This document shows, in pieces, positions 22,501 through 33,720 of a DNA stretch of 64,000 nt. The stretch spans positions 90,253 through 154,252 of the forward strand of contig JAULBX010001447.1 of the NCBI GenBank assembly GCA_032358255.1, written 5' to 3'. Made by a program: the position numbers and the translations under genes. Under the pieces are notes generated by a model. That model saw nothing but the letters and a program-made list of their open reading frames with translations. It ran no database searches and was not told the origin of the DNA. Positions within the stretch are counted from its first letter, which is position 1, and each line of letters starts with the position of its first letter. Source of the DNA: Heterotrichella gracilis. Taxonomy: Eukaryota; Sar; Xanthophyceae; Tribonematales; Xanthonemataceae.

Positions 22501-23785
22501 TATTGAGCATTGTCAGGTTCTTGCGCATGAAGCCAGGGTCCTGGGCAAGCAACTCCTCTGTCCGGGCAAATATCTGCCGCTTGATCTGCAGGGGGGAAAT
22601 TGGAGTCACACATACACCACAGTGCAACCACCACTTCCAGTGCCATGCATGCAGTTGGGAATTGGAGTTGCAGCCACAAATACAATAACAATGCCAAGCA
22701 TGCATGATGGGTCCAAGGGTAATGGCAAGCCACGAACCCAGGTGCATGTCATGGGTGGTAGTGGTTTCCAGTGCCATCGTCCTGATTGAGTGTGCAGGTC
22801 ACATGGCGCCAAGCGGTGCTACCTTCGCCACATCACTGAAACCCTAAACCCTAAACCCTAAACTCTAACCCTAAACAGTTGCTGATTCTGCTCAGTGACA
22901 CACCTTTTCTTTCTTCTGCTGCTCATCTTCATCCCCTGTAGCAGCATGCTCCCCGCTGGGCGCATCAGGTGCGTAGTCTCCCAGAGGGTCTTGCTGCGTG
23001 GCTTCCGCACCAGGTTCTGTGGCACCGCTAGCGTCACCATCTTTGGCTGGTGGGGTGGGGGCCCCAGTGGGCTGGCTGCTGGAAGCGGGAGGAACAGATG
23101 CATCCGGCGTTTTTGGTGGTGGTGGGGTACTGGGCTTTGCAGCCTCAGTTTGACTGGGCTGTGTGGTGGGCGCTGCAGCCGTGTTTTGCGAAGGGGGCTG
23201 GGGTTTGCTGTTGCTTGGGGGCTGGGAGGGGGTTGTGGGTGGAGGTGGGGTGGGGTGGCTGCTGCTGCTGGGTTTGGGAGGCAGGTCCTCTGGTACGGCC
23301 TCCATCTCCTCCTTTTCTTCCTGGAAGCCCACAAGGGGATGGTGTATACACCTCTATGGTTTATGTTGCCCCCCAATAACAACATGCAAAGTCATACCTG
23401 GTATCTCACACGTGGTTGGTAATGGTGTGAGCAGTGACAAGGCAGAACTTTAATAAGGTGTTTATCCTACCTGGGATAGCTCCCTGAAGTCTTCAGCGCT
23501 GCACTCTTGCACGCTGTTTTCAAGCCCGGGTATCTCAAACCGCTTTGCACCCGCATCCCTCTTTGACGGTGGCTGCACGTCAAACATGCTGTTGAGGGAG
23601 TGGAGGTCCACCTGCAGCAGCGATTTGCGTAAGTTGAATCATAGGAAATTTTGTTGCAAGGACAGTTGGTGAGGCACTCTGGTACCAGTTCTGAACTCTT
23701 GTGTGTGATGGGTGCTTGCTGTTGATGGGCACTTGGGAGTTGAGAGCAGCTTTGCACTGACCTTCTTCTTCTCTGGAACCGTCAT
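13506..23785 (-). CDS. TPR protein with two tandem PRMT-type methyltransferase domains, 21 exons, ~1,400 aa
   Basis: Exons: 23762-23785, 23471-23611, 22904-23320, 22427-22585, 21723-21868, 21150-21337, 20613-20797, 19883-20030, 19660-19745, 19288-19417, 18972-19075, 18562-18674, 18055-18239, 17579-17784, 17081-17257, 16639-16765, 16132-16297, 15589-15803, 14311-15374, 13946-14062, 13506-13610. All phases agree over 4,203 nt. Residues ~56-194 are a Pro/Ser/Thr-rich acidic linker and ~195-360 are TPR helices (NRSLAYIRLGFWEEAIWDAD; YARRGQALLGLKRHRLAAME). Domain 1 has VLDLSCGAG (~461) and domain 2 VLDMGSGTG (~766). Each is followed by a PRMT barrel (IPMAATVYAQ; IPGAATMYCM; QYLERTTKVTVGKKV). TPR plus tandem PRMT is the architecture of PRMT9; parts also resemble PRMT7. 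Both acidic residues of the double-E loop are replaced in both domains, so arginine methylation is doubtful. An acidic linker of over 200 residues interrupts the last barrel. Confidence 0.88.
18349..18395 (-). repeat. Diverged copy of the start of exon 13 in the upstream intron
   Basis: The acceptor and first codons of exon 13 of the TPR-methyltransferase gene (around 18207-18245, + strand core CTCCTGGGGCTCGCTAAG) recur as CTCCTGGGGCTCACTGAG about 140 bp farther into the intron, with a GCTGCA in place of the GCCTGCA acceptor. Confidence 0.7.
20341..20653 (-). repeat. Tandem copies of the exon 7 3' end of the TPR-methyltransferase gene
   Basis: The functional exon end (20613-20653, coding DTYNYVTVM plus donor) recurs at 20499-20541, about 20451-20479 and 20341-20384, at ~50-110 bp spacing. 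Telomere-like AAACCCTAA patches separate the units. Copies keep the CATGAC/CACGAC...TACGTAGTTG core but have substitutions that break the frame or donor. Confidence 0.85.
21338..21655 (-). repeat. Partial exon 6 copy and 101 bp direct repeat in intron 5
   Basis: The first ~65 nt of exon 6 (functional start at 21337) is copied at 21379-21445 and contains an in-frame TAA. The adjoining segment from GGTTCCTGGCAGTGTAGTAG to CCGTCTGAGGT is itself present twice (21440-21484 and 21541-21586), with TTAGGGTTCAGC spacers. The segment would read DGILNALYYTA on the minus strand and may be an ancestral or alternative exon. Confidence 0.8.
21869..22160 (-). repeat. Diverged copies of the exon 5 start in intron 4
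   Basis: The 5' end of exon 5 (functional acceptor at 21868, + strand core GGGGTGGGTCAGGTTGTGCT) recurs at about 21960-22030 (GGGGTGGGTCAGGGTGTGCT followed by the same CACCTGGGAAATAGGTG) and more weakly at about 22085-22160. Confidence 0.75.
22839..22877. repeat. Interstitial telomere-like array
   Basis: About five consecutive CCCTAAA units, the last ones degenerate, immediately upstream on + of the exon 3 donor (22904) of the TPR-methyltransferase gene. This is the longest of many such patches in introns of this window (others near 3615, 13911, 17277, 18925-18965, 19437, 20395-20445, 20570, 53210-53345, 57600). The unit is the plant-type repeat. Confidence 0.8.
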
Positions 23786-24963
23786 CTTGTCTTGAAAATT
23801 GTAGCAACCAGGACGACGGCCAAAAGGCCTGCTCTTGTGGCAGCAACGCCTGAAGTTGGGGTGCCTGACGCCTCCTGAAAGTGCACAACACCACTTGACA
23901 AACCTGTGAGGACGGACTTCAAGCAACCACACCAGGATGCAACCAACGCTGGTGTTATACAAACAACGCTGGTATAAGAAGCGCATGTATGTAAAACATG
24001 CTCACAGCGTGAAGCACAGCCGGCAACCAGCAACCCGGCAACACAGGAGCTGTTTTCTGGGAAGAGTCAATTGGCGATTGAGCAAAATGCCTCTGCCTAA
24101 CCCCAACCTAGTGGGATGTAAGTGTGAGCAGGATGGTATACAATCTGGATTGAAGAACAGAGGTTAAAGTGACTTGAGGTGGGAGTGATGGCCCTACCTG
24201 TGTCTGATGGGTTCGGCCACCCTACGGAATGGCACAGATGCCGCTAACGAATTGCGCGCTCTAAGGGTCGCCCAACAACATTTACAGTGATTAATTACCT
24301 TCTGAACTCCTACTATATACTTTAAGCGCTTCTGAGAATGCCTATGGGCGGTGTGCGTGCGTATTCCTCCCACATCGATAGGCATGCATGCTGGTCGATG
24401 GGCTGTTTGTGCTCTGGCACAGAGTGTTTGTGCCAAGAGGGTGCGCTGGTGCTTGACCGCCGACAAGAGTCAGTAACATGGGCGCATATCGTCTAAGCTC
24501 GTTTGCAAGGTGTCCAAAGTGCTGGAACTTGTAGTGCCTGTTCGAAGCGCTGGTGGCCGTTCGGCCCATCGGTGCAGGAGAAAACCCTAATGTAGGGCTT
24601 AAACCCAACCCCATTTATGTTGGTAAACCTTGGACACAGTCATGCCAGTACTTAAGGACTGATGTTTGCAAAGGCCTGTAACAAATTGTGTTGAGCGTCA
24701 CACAATCGCAAAACTAAATCAAAGCAGCTTTCCAGAAGCTGTCCCGCACGCACTGCCGTTGGAAACAGTGACTGACGCCTTGTCCTAATAGCGCAAAACC
24801 ACATCCTCTAACTGCGCACACGCACTCCTAAAAAGATCTTCTCACTACATAAACTAGGAAAACAATTCCACTTTACCAGGCGCCCAATCTGACAAAGCTG
24901 CCCCCAACACCTCAACCACCACTTCACAAGAGCACATCCCCATGCATCCAGCCTGCGCCGCAC
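23786..24963. other. Intergenic spacer between two minus-strand genes
   Basis: No coding signal is supported. It contains the presumed promoter of the TPR-methyltransferase gene and the 3' UTR of the ARPC2 fusion gene. A minus-strand TGTAA (TTACA at 24282-24286) lies ~680 nt past the latter's stop. Confidence 0.4.
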
Positions 24964-27900
24964 TCACTCCCCGGTCCTAGGCCTGGCAGACCGCGCTGGG
25001 CTCATCATGATGAGGTGCGCTGCGTCGTCATCATGAGACACAACCTCCATGGCCGAAGTAGCCGCAGCCGCAGCCACCGCACCCCCGCCCTCCGACCCCT
25101 CCGCCATCAACCCTGCTATGGGCCATGACTTGACCACCCCCTTCTTCCCAGAGGACCCCGAGCCCTCATCGCCCCACAGGTCCCCGCCAAGGATGTCCTT
25201 TAGGCCCCGGGTGCTGATGTGGCCCTTGGGCGTGCGCCCCTCCCCATTTGACCCCCCGCTGCCGGGGCGGGCGCCAGGTGTCGCACCAGCAAAGGGCGTG
25301 TGGAGGCCTGGCTTGGAGGAGAGAGGCCCGCTGCCCCAGGTGGGCATGCGGATGCCAAACGAGGGCTTTGGAGTGACCTCCTGCATGTGGGGAGGGGGGA
25401 TGCTGATGATTTGAAGTGGCAACTTCATAGCATCAGCCCTGCTAGGACCTGGTTCAGATGATACATGGTCAGTATGCACATGCGCACATGGGATCAAGTG
25501 CCATGTGCTACACAGTTGTACAAATAAGTGCATTGCCATCAGGCAATTGATTGCATGACCCCCTCACCCCCAATGCACCACGCGCACCCACACCACATGA
25601 GGCCACCCTTCTAGCATGGATCATACTGCCTGTACCCCCAACCCGAGGCACACGCACCGCTGCCATCGCCAGCGCCTGTGCAGCCGCCGGCGCCTCCTCC
25701 TCCACCCGCAGGGAGTTGGGCGACACCATGTGGAAGCTCAGCGCACCAGCCGCCTCGGGAGATGCGCAGCCCTCGGGGCCCTGGCGGCGCATGGACAGCA
25801 CCAGGTGGCCCTCGCCCTCGGTCTGCATGCGCACCCGCAGCGGGGGGCGCGGGGAGGGACCAAGTTGGGTGCCTGGGGTGGGAGCGCCTTCCCCACTGGA
25901 TGATCGGCTGACCTCCCCTGCCTGTGCGCCCTCCTGGGGTTTTGACGCAAGCAATACTGCTGGTTGGGAAGCATTGGAGGGCGCGGGCTCAATGTCTGGG
26001 GCCGGGCTAGCCTCCCCATTGGATGATTGGGTGACCTCCCATGGCTGTGAGGGCTCCTGAGTGGCTCCATCAACTGGCGAGCACTGTGCGTCGTTTATGG
26101 CGATGTAGCTGGTACCCTCCTGTTCCTCCCCCTCCCTCTTGACCTCTGTGTTGTCCACACCTTGATGGCGACCAGAAGCGTCAGATGGGCTTGATGAGAC
26201 AGCAGTCCCATTGGCAGCAGCTGATCTAGATGGTGCCAGGACGATTATCTCCCCTGTCACATCGTCATCCGAATCCTCCCCTTGGGCGCCTGCTGCACCA
26301 CTGGCAAAGGGGGTCTCCAGCGGCCCTGCAGCAACATGCAGCCATGCCATTCAGCACCTGTGCATGTGGCTAACACAGATTGAATAAAGTTGACTGAGTG
26401 TCGACTGAGCGCATTCACCCAGCCATGGTCAGCAGGCGATGTTGACAATTGCATGCAGGCTAGTCAATGACATATATGCACTTGGGCTTTGGCCCCATAT
26501 GAAGTGCAGATCACCAGGATATACCTGATTCTGGAGAGGCACCCTTGACAGCCACATCATCAAACTGCAGCTGCACCGCCGGCCCCCTGTCATTCGCCAC
26601 AGCGGGGGCGCTATCACCCGCAGCGGAGGGGGTGAGCGCCACTGCCACCGCACCTGTGCCCTCTGCCACGCTCAGCTCCAGCCGAAGCGGCGTCCCCTCC
26701 ATGGCATCAAGATCAGGAGCCGTGTCAACACGTGCAGCGGCGTCCACGTTGGTACCACCTGTATCCCCTGCAAGTGGTTGCTCGCCAGCTGTATCGCCGA
26801 AATCCGGCTGAACAAGTGGCGTTGCCTGATCACAGGGCGTGCCATGTGGCGCCAACGCACCATCCTTGGGGGTCAGCGGCACCCCCTCCCCACACACCCC
26901 AAGCCCAACATGCTCCCAATAGGAGCCTGGTACGGAGGCATCTAGAGTGTATGCCAAGGGGGGAGACGGACGCGGCCGCGAAGGGGAGGGAGAGAGCACC
27001 AGCGCCACCAGGCCAGCCCCAGCATCCACCCGCAGCTCTGCCTGGAGCGGCCCATCCATGGAGAAAGATGCCTCTTGGTCAGGCTGTTGATGGCCCAGGG
27101 GGCGGCGCCTGGTGCCAGAGGGAGTGAGCGAGACTGTCACGTGGTCCGCGCCATGTGCCACCGCCAGCTCAACCTCCACAGCCTGCTGTGCATCTGCCAT
27201 GGCTGCGGCTGCAACGGGGGCATCAGGGACAGCGCTGTTGCCAGGGAATGCCAGCCGGCGCCTCTGGATTGCTGATGCCGGGCTGAGCAGCACGGCCACA
27301 TGATGCGCCTGCTCATCCACATCCAATTCAAGTTCGATGGGTGCGTGGGGCACGTCAGGCTGCCCCTCCACCCGCTTGCGCTTGATGCTCCCGGGAGGGC
27401 TGAGCAGAAGAGAGCGCGCCACTGCATCCTGCTCCCCGCCGCCTGTCTGCTCCATGCTGCCACGTGGCGCACCATGTGGCTCGCCACTCCCCTGCCTGGC
27501 GTCGGACCCCGGCTGCGGAGTCAGCATGACCGACACCTGGCCGGTTGCGCCCACCACCTGGAGCACCACCTCCACCGCCTGGCCCGCCACCACATCCTGC
27601 TGCGGGGTCTGGAACTGGGAGGAGGTATCTGATCGAGCGTCGTCGGCATCGTGGTAGACGGTTTCGTGCGATGTCCCAACCCTAGAGACCCTACGGGGTG
27701 CGCTGCAGGGGCTGATGGCGAGCTTGACAGCGCTGGGTGAGACGCTCCACTCACATGCCACCGAGGATGCATCCGCAGATGAGCTTGCCACATCCGGTGG
27801 CGCCGGCGCTGTGGAAGAGGTGGTGCGGGGGGCAGGAGGTGGCCTGCCAGTTGGGCTGACGCCCGCCGCTGCCGCGGGCGCTGCCTCTGGCCCATCAAAG

Positions 27901-30604
27901 TGCAGCTGCACCGCTGGGTTGTCCTCGTGCGCCACAGGGGGTGCGCCATCACGTGCGGCAGAGGGGGTGAGTGCCACGGCAACCGAGCCCCCGCACTTTG
28001 ACACGCTCAGCTCCAGCCGAACTGGCGACCTCTCGGCGCCATCAACATGGGCATGTGGGTGGGGCGCATGGCCTGGCGTCAGCACCAGGGACACCTCCCC
28101 CGAGGCTGCATGCACATCCAGGTCCACCTGGAGCCTACCGCTGCCGCCAGCAACACCCCTGTCAAGGGGCTGCACAAAGTGGGCCTCGGCGCTGCCTGGA
28201 TTGGAGTCCGGAACAGGGCGCCTGCGGCTGGGGCTGGGGCTGAGCTCCACTGACACTGACGCGGTGGCTTCAGAGACTTGCAGCTGCAGCTCTACCCCCT
28301 CGGCTGCAAGACCCTGGGTCGGGGATGACCCCGAGGCGTCTGCAGGTGACAAACCCCGCTCCTCTCCTTGGGATGCAGCAGGTGCTGACTCATCCCCAAC
28401 AGATTCTGCCACCGCCACCGCTGCAGCTGCTGCAGAGGGTGCCGCTTCCCTCCCGGTGGGCAAAGCTGCTTCCTCCCCTGGGGCAGCGCCAGGTGGCGCT
28501 CTGCCGGGGCGCCCACTGGCCATGATAAAGGTGTGCGCCTGGGGTGGCGGGGTGAGTGGCAGGGGTTGCTGGGAGGGTTTTGACAGGAACCAGCTGGCGA
28601 TGCCGCCCGGCTTCTTGGCCTGGGCGTCGAAGCGCAGGAGCGACAGCTGGGTGGACAGCTCCTGCAGCTGCTTGCGCATGCTGCTGTGGATGTAGGCCTG
28701 GGGCAGGGGGGGAAGGGGGGATTGAGCAACAGACACCCACACTGGATTGTGGCACATGGGCGGAGAATGTGCAGATGAAACCTGCACCTGCCATGAGACT
28801 GCCATGCAGCGGTGCCACAAGCTGCTGCCACAAGCTGGCAGCATGAGAAACGTTCATGATTCATAATTGCCACGGATCTTTGAGCACAGGTATGTTTTCA
28901 AACCCAAGTGGGGTGGTACAGAATGAAGGTGATCGCATGCATGGCATACCTTGACAGCCGCTAGCTGACCCAGAATGTTTTGGCGGAAGCACAGCAATCC
29001 CCACACTGCCTTGTTCAGTTTCTCCCCCTTGATGTGCTGCTTCTGGAAGGTGAGTGTGATGTAGCCCGCTGAACCGCCAGGGATCGTGTCTGCATCACCT
29101 TGAGCGTCTCGCAGCCCCTGGACATACAGAGGTGGGGCCTGCACATGGACACGTGATGATCAAACCCTAATTGAACCCTTATCAAACCCTTCTACCATGT
29201 CACCTTCACCCATCCTGATCCCACCTCAAGACAATGCACCGTGCCATGCTCAACACCCCATGACCATGCATGCGTTTTCTTGTTTGCAACTGTCCACATT
29301 CAGCATAGATAACTTCATCTGTTGCAATGCGCCAGGTGGCATGCAAGCACTCACCAAGGCAGGTGAGTAGGAGCATGAAGGGACGTCGCTGCTTCCCCAC
29401 AGCTTAGTTTTGCTCGCCCCCCTAGGCAATCCCTGCAGCAGGGACACACTGGACTTCAGTATCGGCTCATCCATGGCCCCCATGCCTGCCATGAGTAACA
29501 CCAGTGACCTTTCAGATGGGCTGCCTGTTGTGACACGTGATGAGCCGCAATGCTGTTTGGTGATGTGCCAATGGAGTCCGGACGTTAAGTGCGATCTGGC
29601 AGTTGCCCAAACTCAATGGTTCTGCACACCCCTTAGGGCAGTACTCTGGCACACAAGCTGTAATGGTTTTAGACTTGCAGCTGACAGGCGTACAGTCCAG
29701 GCTTGGGTCAACAGTCCCCGGGCGCAGTACCTGCAGCACAGTCAGCAGCAGTGCGTCGTCCTGCTGGCTGCCCTTGAGGTCGAAGGCAAAGGTGGCGGTG
29801 GCGCCCTCAGCGGTCCTGGTCAGCACCATCTGGTTGGTGGTAGACAGGTGCACCTGGACAGGCTCTGGCTCGCTGGCTGCAGGGCAGCCTAGAAGCTCCC
29901 TGGCCAGAGAATGCAAGCAGTCAAAAGCGGACAGTCACAAGGTGTAGCCACCATTTCACACCCACTAGGGTTCTTATTTGGAGACGAGGTGCCCTGCTCC
30001 TGTAAGGGAATGGATTGGGCATTGTGCTAGTAAACACATGTGGATAAGAATTAGGCGGGCATTTGAAAATTGAGCTCATTGCATGAAGGTTTCTACCTTC
30101 CTTTTGGAGTATGAACTATGAACTATCAGTGCTTACCCAATCAAGGTGCCCATCTGTCACTGCAGTTTCTCCCCCTGCTTGTCCTGGATTTTTATATTAA
30201 CAAGCTCCTTGCAAGCAATCCTACCTGAGCTCTTGGCCCTGTATTGGTAGGCGGAGAGAGGCGAGCTGACGTGCAACATCTCGCTTGTTGGGTATGACAC
30301 CCAAGGCCACCAGGTCGATATTCAGCACTACTTGGGCACCAGGGCGTTCTGGCTCCAAGCCCACCACCATGGGAAACTTGTCAAGCAACGCCTGCAACTC
30401 TGATGGCACTGTACACTGTCTGCCTTCTTGACTGAAGGCGAGGCGCAGCTTGCTGCGGCTGGCCTTGTCCGAAAAAAGCCGATACTCCACCCCATCGAAC
30501 TCCAGGCAAAGCTTTTCAAACGTGGCACCACTTTGCAAGTTGTCTAACCGCTTGATGATTGCTTGGTAGACGGAGGAGTTGAGCACGGGTAAGGACAAAG
30601 CCAT
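24964..30604 (-). CDS. ARPC2: Arp2/3 complex subunit 2 (ARPC2/p34) with a ~1,085-residue repetitive C-terminal tail, 7 exons, 1,387 aa
   Basis: Exons: 30225-30604, 29731-29899, 29355-29432, 28950-29138, 26525-28697, 25636-26325, 24964-25448; 4,164 nt in one continuous phase. ARPC2 forms, with ARPC4, the scaffold of the Arp2/3 actin nucleator. Residues 1-~300 follow that family: EFDGVEYRLFSDKASRSKLR near the start, then TATFAFDLKGSQQDDALLLT, GGSAGYITLTFQKQHIKGEK, and the closing helix AYIHSSMRKQLQELSTQL. Normal ARPC2 ends here at ~300 aa. In this gene the helix exon (28697 down) runs on without a break for 2.1 kb and two more exons, adding a low-complexity linker (ASGRPGRAPPGAAPGEEAAL) and about ten beta-strand-like repeats. 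The tail is long, Ala/Pro/Ser-rich and open over its whole length, which supports translation. I know of no ARPC2 with such a tail. A merged neighbour gene cannot be excluded without transcripts. Confidence 0.85.
25770..28310 (-). repeat. Coding region for ~10 degenerate beta-strand-like repeats
   Basis: In the ARPC2 tail, units of ~22 residues share the pattern hydrophobic-x-[LV]-[EQD]-L-x-V-x4-[GA]-x-V-[AST]-[VL]-x-L-[ST]-P, followed by Ser/Arg/Pro linkers. Examples are LRLELSVAEGTGAVAVALTP, IELELDVDEQAHHVAVLLSP, VEVELAVAHGADHVTVSLTP and LQAELRVDAGAGLVALVLSP. Approximate positions are 28217-28304, 28060-28145, 27940-28040, 27680-27765, 27505-27585, 27255-27345, 27100-27190, 26960-27055, 26600-26700 and 25775-25850. 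A second short strand (PAVQLHFD / PAVQLQFD) follows two of the units. Confidence 0.8.
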
Positions 30605-32159
30605 GTTCGGTCACCAGGCTCTCTGGCAGAGCGCGTTGTTTCAACGCCAATATTGATGCATATGCATATGGCCAACCAATCTGTGCTTGGAAGCTTCCCC
30701 TCGCGAGGCGACGTTACTTGCTTCAGAAACAACCCTTCTGGATCCGGGCTTTCAATAAATCCGTGTTGTGCTTAGGAAACCGTTGCTCCCATAACTCCAG
30801 AGCTGTATGCGTACTATGGCTTCAATCTTGGCAAGTCATCATCACATCAGAAGCCCTAAGTTAGGGTTGAGGAGGGTTTTTGGAAGGCATGCCGTGCATC
30901 AAAATGTTGCAACTGTTGTGCACTACTGTACAAAGGTTTTGCGTTTGGGCTTGCATACATATAAATCTCAAGGGTTCATGGTGGGCCCCCAAGTGGAAGA
31001 CTTCAGTTACAACCATGTTGTGGATGTGATCCACACTGTTTGGCAGTTGACTTGTTCTGAAAAGTGCCCCTCAAGGGTAATACTTTCAGAACATCCAACA
31101 TCAAATGTGTAGGTGGAGTCGGAGAACTCCGGAACATTTTCTGATTGCTTGACCTAATTTGTGCCATTCCACAGCTAAAACTTGTTCCAAATATTTGGTG
31201 CTGCAGGTGTATTGCAAGGCGTGCCATGTTTGTTCCCTGCATGTGAACTGTTATAGCTCGCCATCATTTTCTTGGTCCACCCCAGCACCGAAATATTATA
31301 TGTTCTTAAATACTTGCTACATTGCTCTTCCACGGTTCAACCCAGCACAATCCCTGCGTAGAATGGAAACAAAATATTAGAATTGTACCCTGCCTGGTCT
31401 TGAAAGAGGCATGTTGGTAAGGGGAATCAGCGACGCGAAAAAATTGCCCAGCTTTCCACTAAAGCCCCAACCAATTGGAGCGGGAATGGGCATTGCGCCG
31501 CGCCATGCCAGATTCAGTGTGAGGGGTACTGAGTCAATACGCGACACTTGATGCATTCCCTACTCCAGAGACCAGACAGTTGTGGATGCGCTTCGTCGCC
31601 ACCTAGGCGAGGGAGGGGGTGGGGGTTTGCCGCCTCACCTTGTTGTTGCACGGTGCTGCTTGCCTCGCCTTAGCTCGCCAAACGGGCGCTACCCGACTGG
31701 CCCAGTATTGGAATCCCAGAATCCTATGTCGCAAAGATGTTTTTTTGGGTTTGCAGTGCCGATGGACAGGGCTGTGCGGTAATGGGAGCTGGCACATATG
31801 CATGCATATGCACCAGCAATGCAGTAGTGCCCACTTGGCTGCCACAACCAACTAACGCAGTTACTTGAACAAGCCCTCGTATTGCTGAATACAGCAAAGG
31901 TCGTGCGCTTGTGATCAGGCAGCAACGGGGGGTTCGTGAGAAACACCCAGAGCTTGCGACACAAGTTGTCAACACTTGTTCCGCGCTTAAGCGTCCGCCT
32001 GAGCTCGAGACGCTTAAGCGCGCTTCACGTTACCCAGCATCAGTCCAGAGGGCACCGAGAGATAACTTTTTGCTCGTTTCTTCAACCAAAGCCCCTAAAA
32101 ACGGTTGTCCTCGACGGCGAAAAGGCCAAGCAAGGGGAATAAAGTAATGAAGTCTAGGT

Positions 32160-33118
32160 CGTGTATGCATATGTCACGTTGTGTGTCACCTCCATGCTCA
32201 TATGCATCGGTGCCCCTGGTAGCCTTTTACTAGTACCAGTGTAGTCGCGCAGCAGCATTGGTGTATTCTCGATGTTTCAAAATTGTTAGAACTGCTGTAC
32301 ACACACCTTCCTCATCACATCCTTGCAATTGGTGTATGCATGGCACAGTGTCATCCCCCCTCCTCTACAGTAAATGTCCCGTGAATCTTGCCAATTTACT
32401 GTACCACACTGGAGCCTTCAGTGGGAGGTTGGGGTGCTGCAGCGTTGCCTGTAAGTTCGCCTACCAACCGCCAATTTTACTGCACCACGCTGCAACGCTG
32501 CTGCGTGAAGCTGGTATGCATGCATATGTGTAAACGTACATGCTCATGTGCATCGGTGCCCCTGGTAGCCTTTCACTGGTACCAGTATATTAGCACAGTG
32601 CCACTAATGTATGTTTGACGTTTCTATCACGTTAGAACTGCTGTACACACACCCTCCTCGACACAAACTTGCAGTTCATGTATGCATGGCTGTGCATCAT
32701 CCCCCCTCTTCCACAGTAAGTTTCCTGAAATTCTCGCCAATTTACTGTACCACGCCGCCGCAGCTACGCGTGAACCTGGGGTCGTCTGTATGCATGCATA
32801 TGTGTTGATCTCTATGCTCTTATGCATCGGTGCCGCGGTAGCCCTTTCACTGGTACCACTGTTGTTGCGCAGCAGCACTGGTGTATGTCCGACGTTTCAG
32901 TCACGCTAGAACCGCTGTACACACACCGTCCTCGACACAACCTTGCAACTGGTGTATGCATGGCCGCGCTTCATCCCCCCTCTTCCACAGTAAGTTTCCT
33001 GAAATTCTCGCCAATTTACTGTACCACGCTGGAGCTTAAGCTGCTGCAGCGTTGCCTGTAACTTTGCCTACCACATACAAACTGCCGAACTTACTGTATA
33101 ATGCTGCAATTACACGTG
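32160..33118. repeat. Satellite-like tandem repeat, three units of ~270-350 bp
   Basis: Anchors CATCGGTGCC (32205, 32551, 32825), GCTGTACACACAC and TTTACTGTACCAC recur in the same order three times. Units 1 and 3 carry an extra ~70-90 bp block (CTGCAGCGTTGCCTGTAA ... CCTACCA) that unit 2 lacks. Each unit begins near a TATGCATGCATATG-type dyad. There is no coding character, and mobile-element ends are not obvious. Confidence 0.85.
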
Positions 33119-33720
33119 AACCCAAATACACATACTTTCACTTTTTAAACTTGTGGACATTACCGGCCATGTGAGCACTCAAGCGTGTTAAGTTTCCCCT
33201 GAACATTAAAATGTTCTCAAACCTCCTGGCTGCATTTCAATATCTGTGCCGGCGGCCGAGTGGTAGCCTTGAGTGGTCAGTAGTTGGCACAGATAGCACA
33301 GTTACAAGATGCACCTGGAAGTGCGCCTGCTTTCTTGAACAACCAGTGGCCAGCATAGGGGGAATGCCATCCCACTGGCATGCAACTTTATGGCGCACAA
33401 GCTTGCGGCTGGCAGGGATGCAAAAGGAGTTAACGCAGCGCTGCAAAGGTAGCAACAGCGCAGCCCACAAACTTGACCAGAAAACAACCTGTGGGAGGAA
33501 GTTTGTGTCAACCGCAACAGCAGCCGACAGTTTCAAGTTGTCTGGTTGCAATCGGGGCATTCAAAGGGACTGGAATCCTGTGCACACGTACTCCATCCAC
33601 TGTGCACTGCCCACTGGCAGTGACGGGCAGACGGACAGGACAACGCCAGGACAGCGTATCGGTCCCTAGGGGATGTCTGATGGGGTCACTTGGGAGGGTG
33701 CGAACATGAGGAGGACATGC

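Noticed and set aside
27715-28695. 326-codon + strand frame opposite the ARPC2 tail
   Set aside because: Antisense to the repeat-coding exon; Ser/Ala/Gly-rich with no independent features. The minus strand is fixed by the ARPC2 exons and phases.
32160-33118. Interpretation of the tandem repeat as a CRISPR array
   Set aside because: Units are ~270-350 bp and diverged throughout, without short identical repeats and unique spacers; the genome is eukaryotic.
33250-33330. tRNA-like GGCCGAGTGGTAG box on the + strand
   Set aside because: Resembles the A box of tRNA-Ser/Leu but no B box (GGTTCGAATCC) or acceptor pairing follows.
33211-33669. 152-codon + strand frame in the gene-poor interval
   Set aside because: No domain, no splice signals, and overlapping open frames on the other strand; considered chance.
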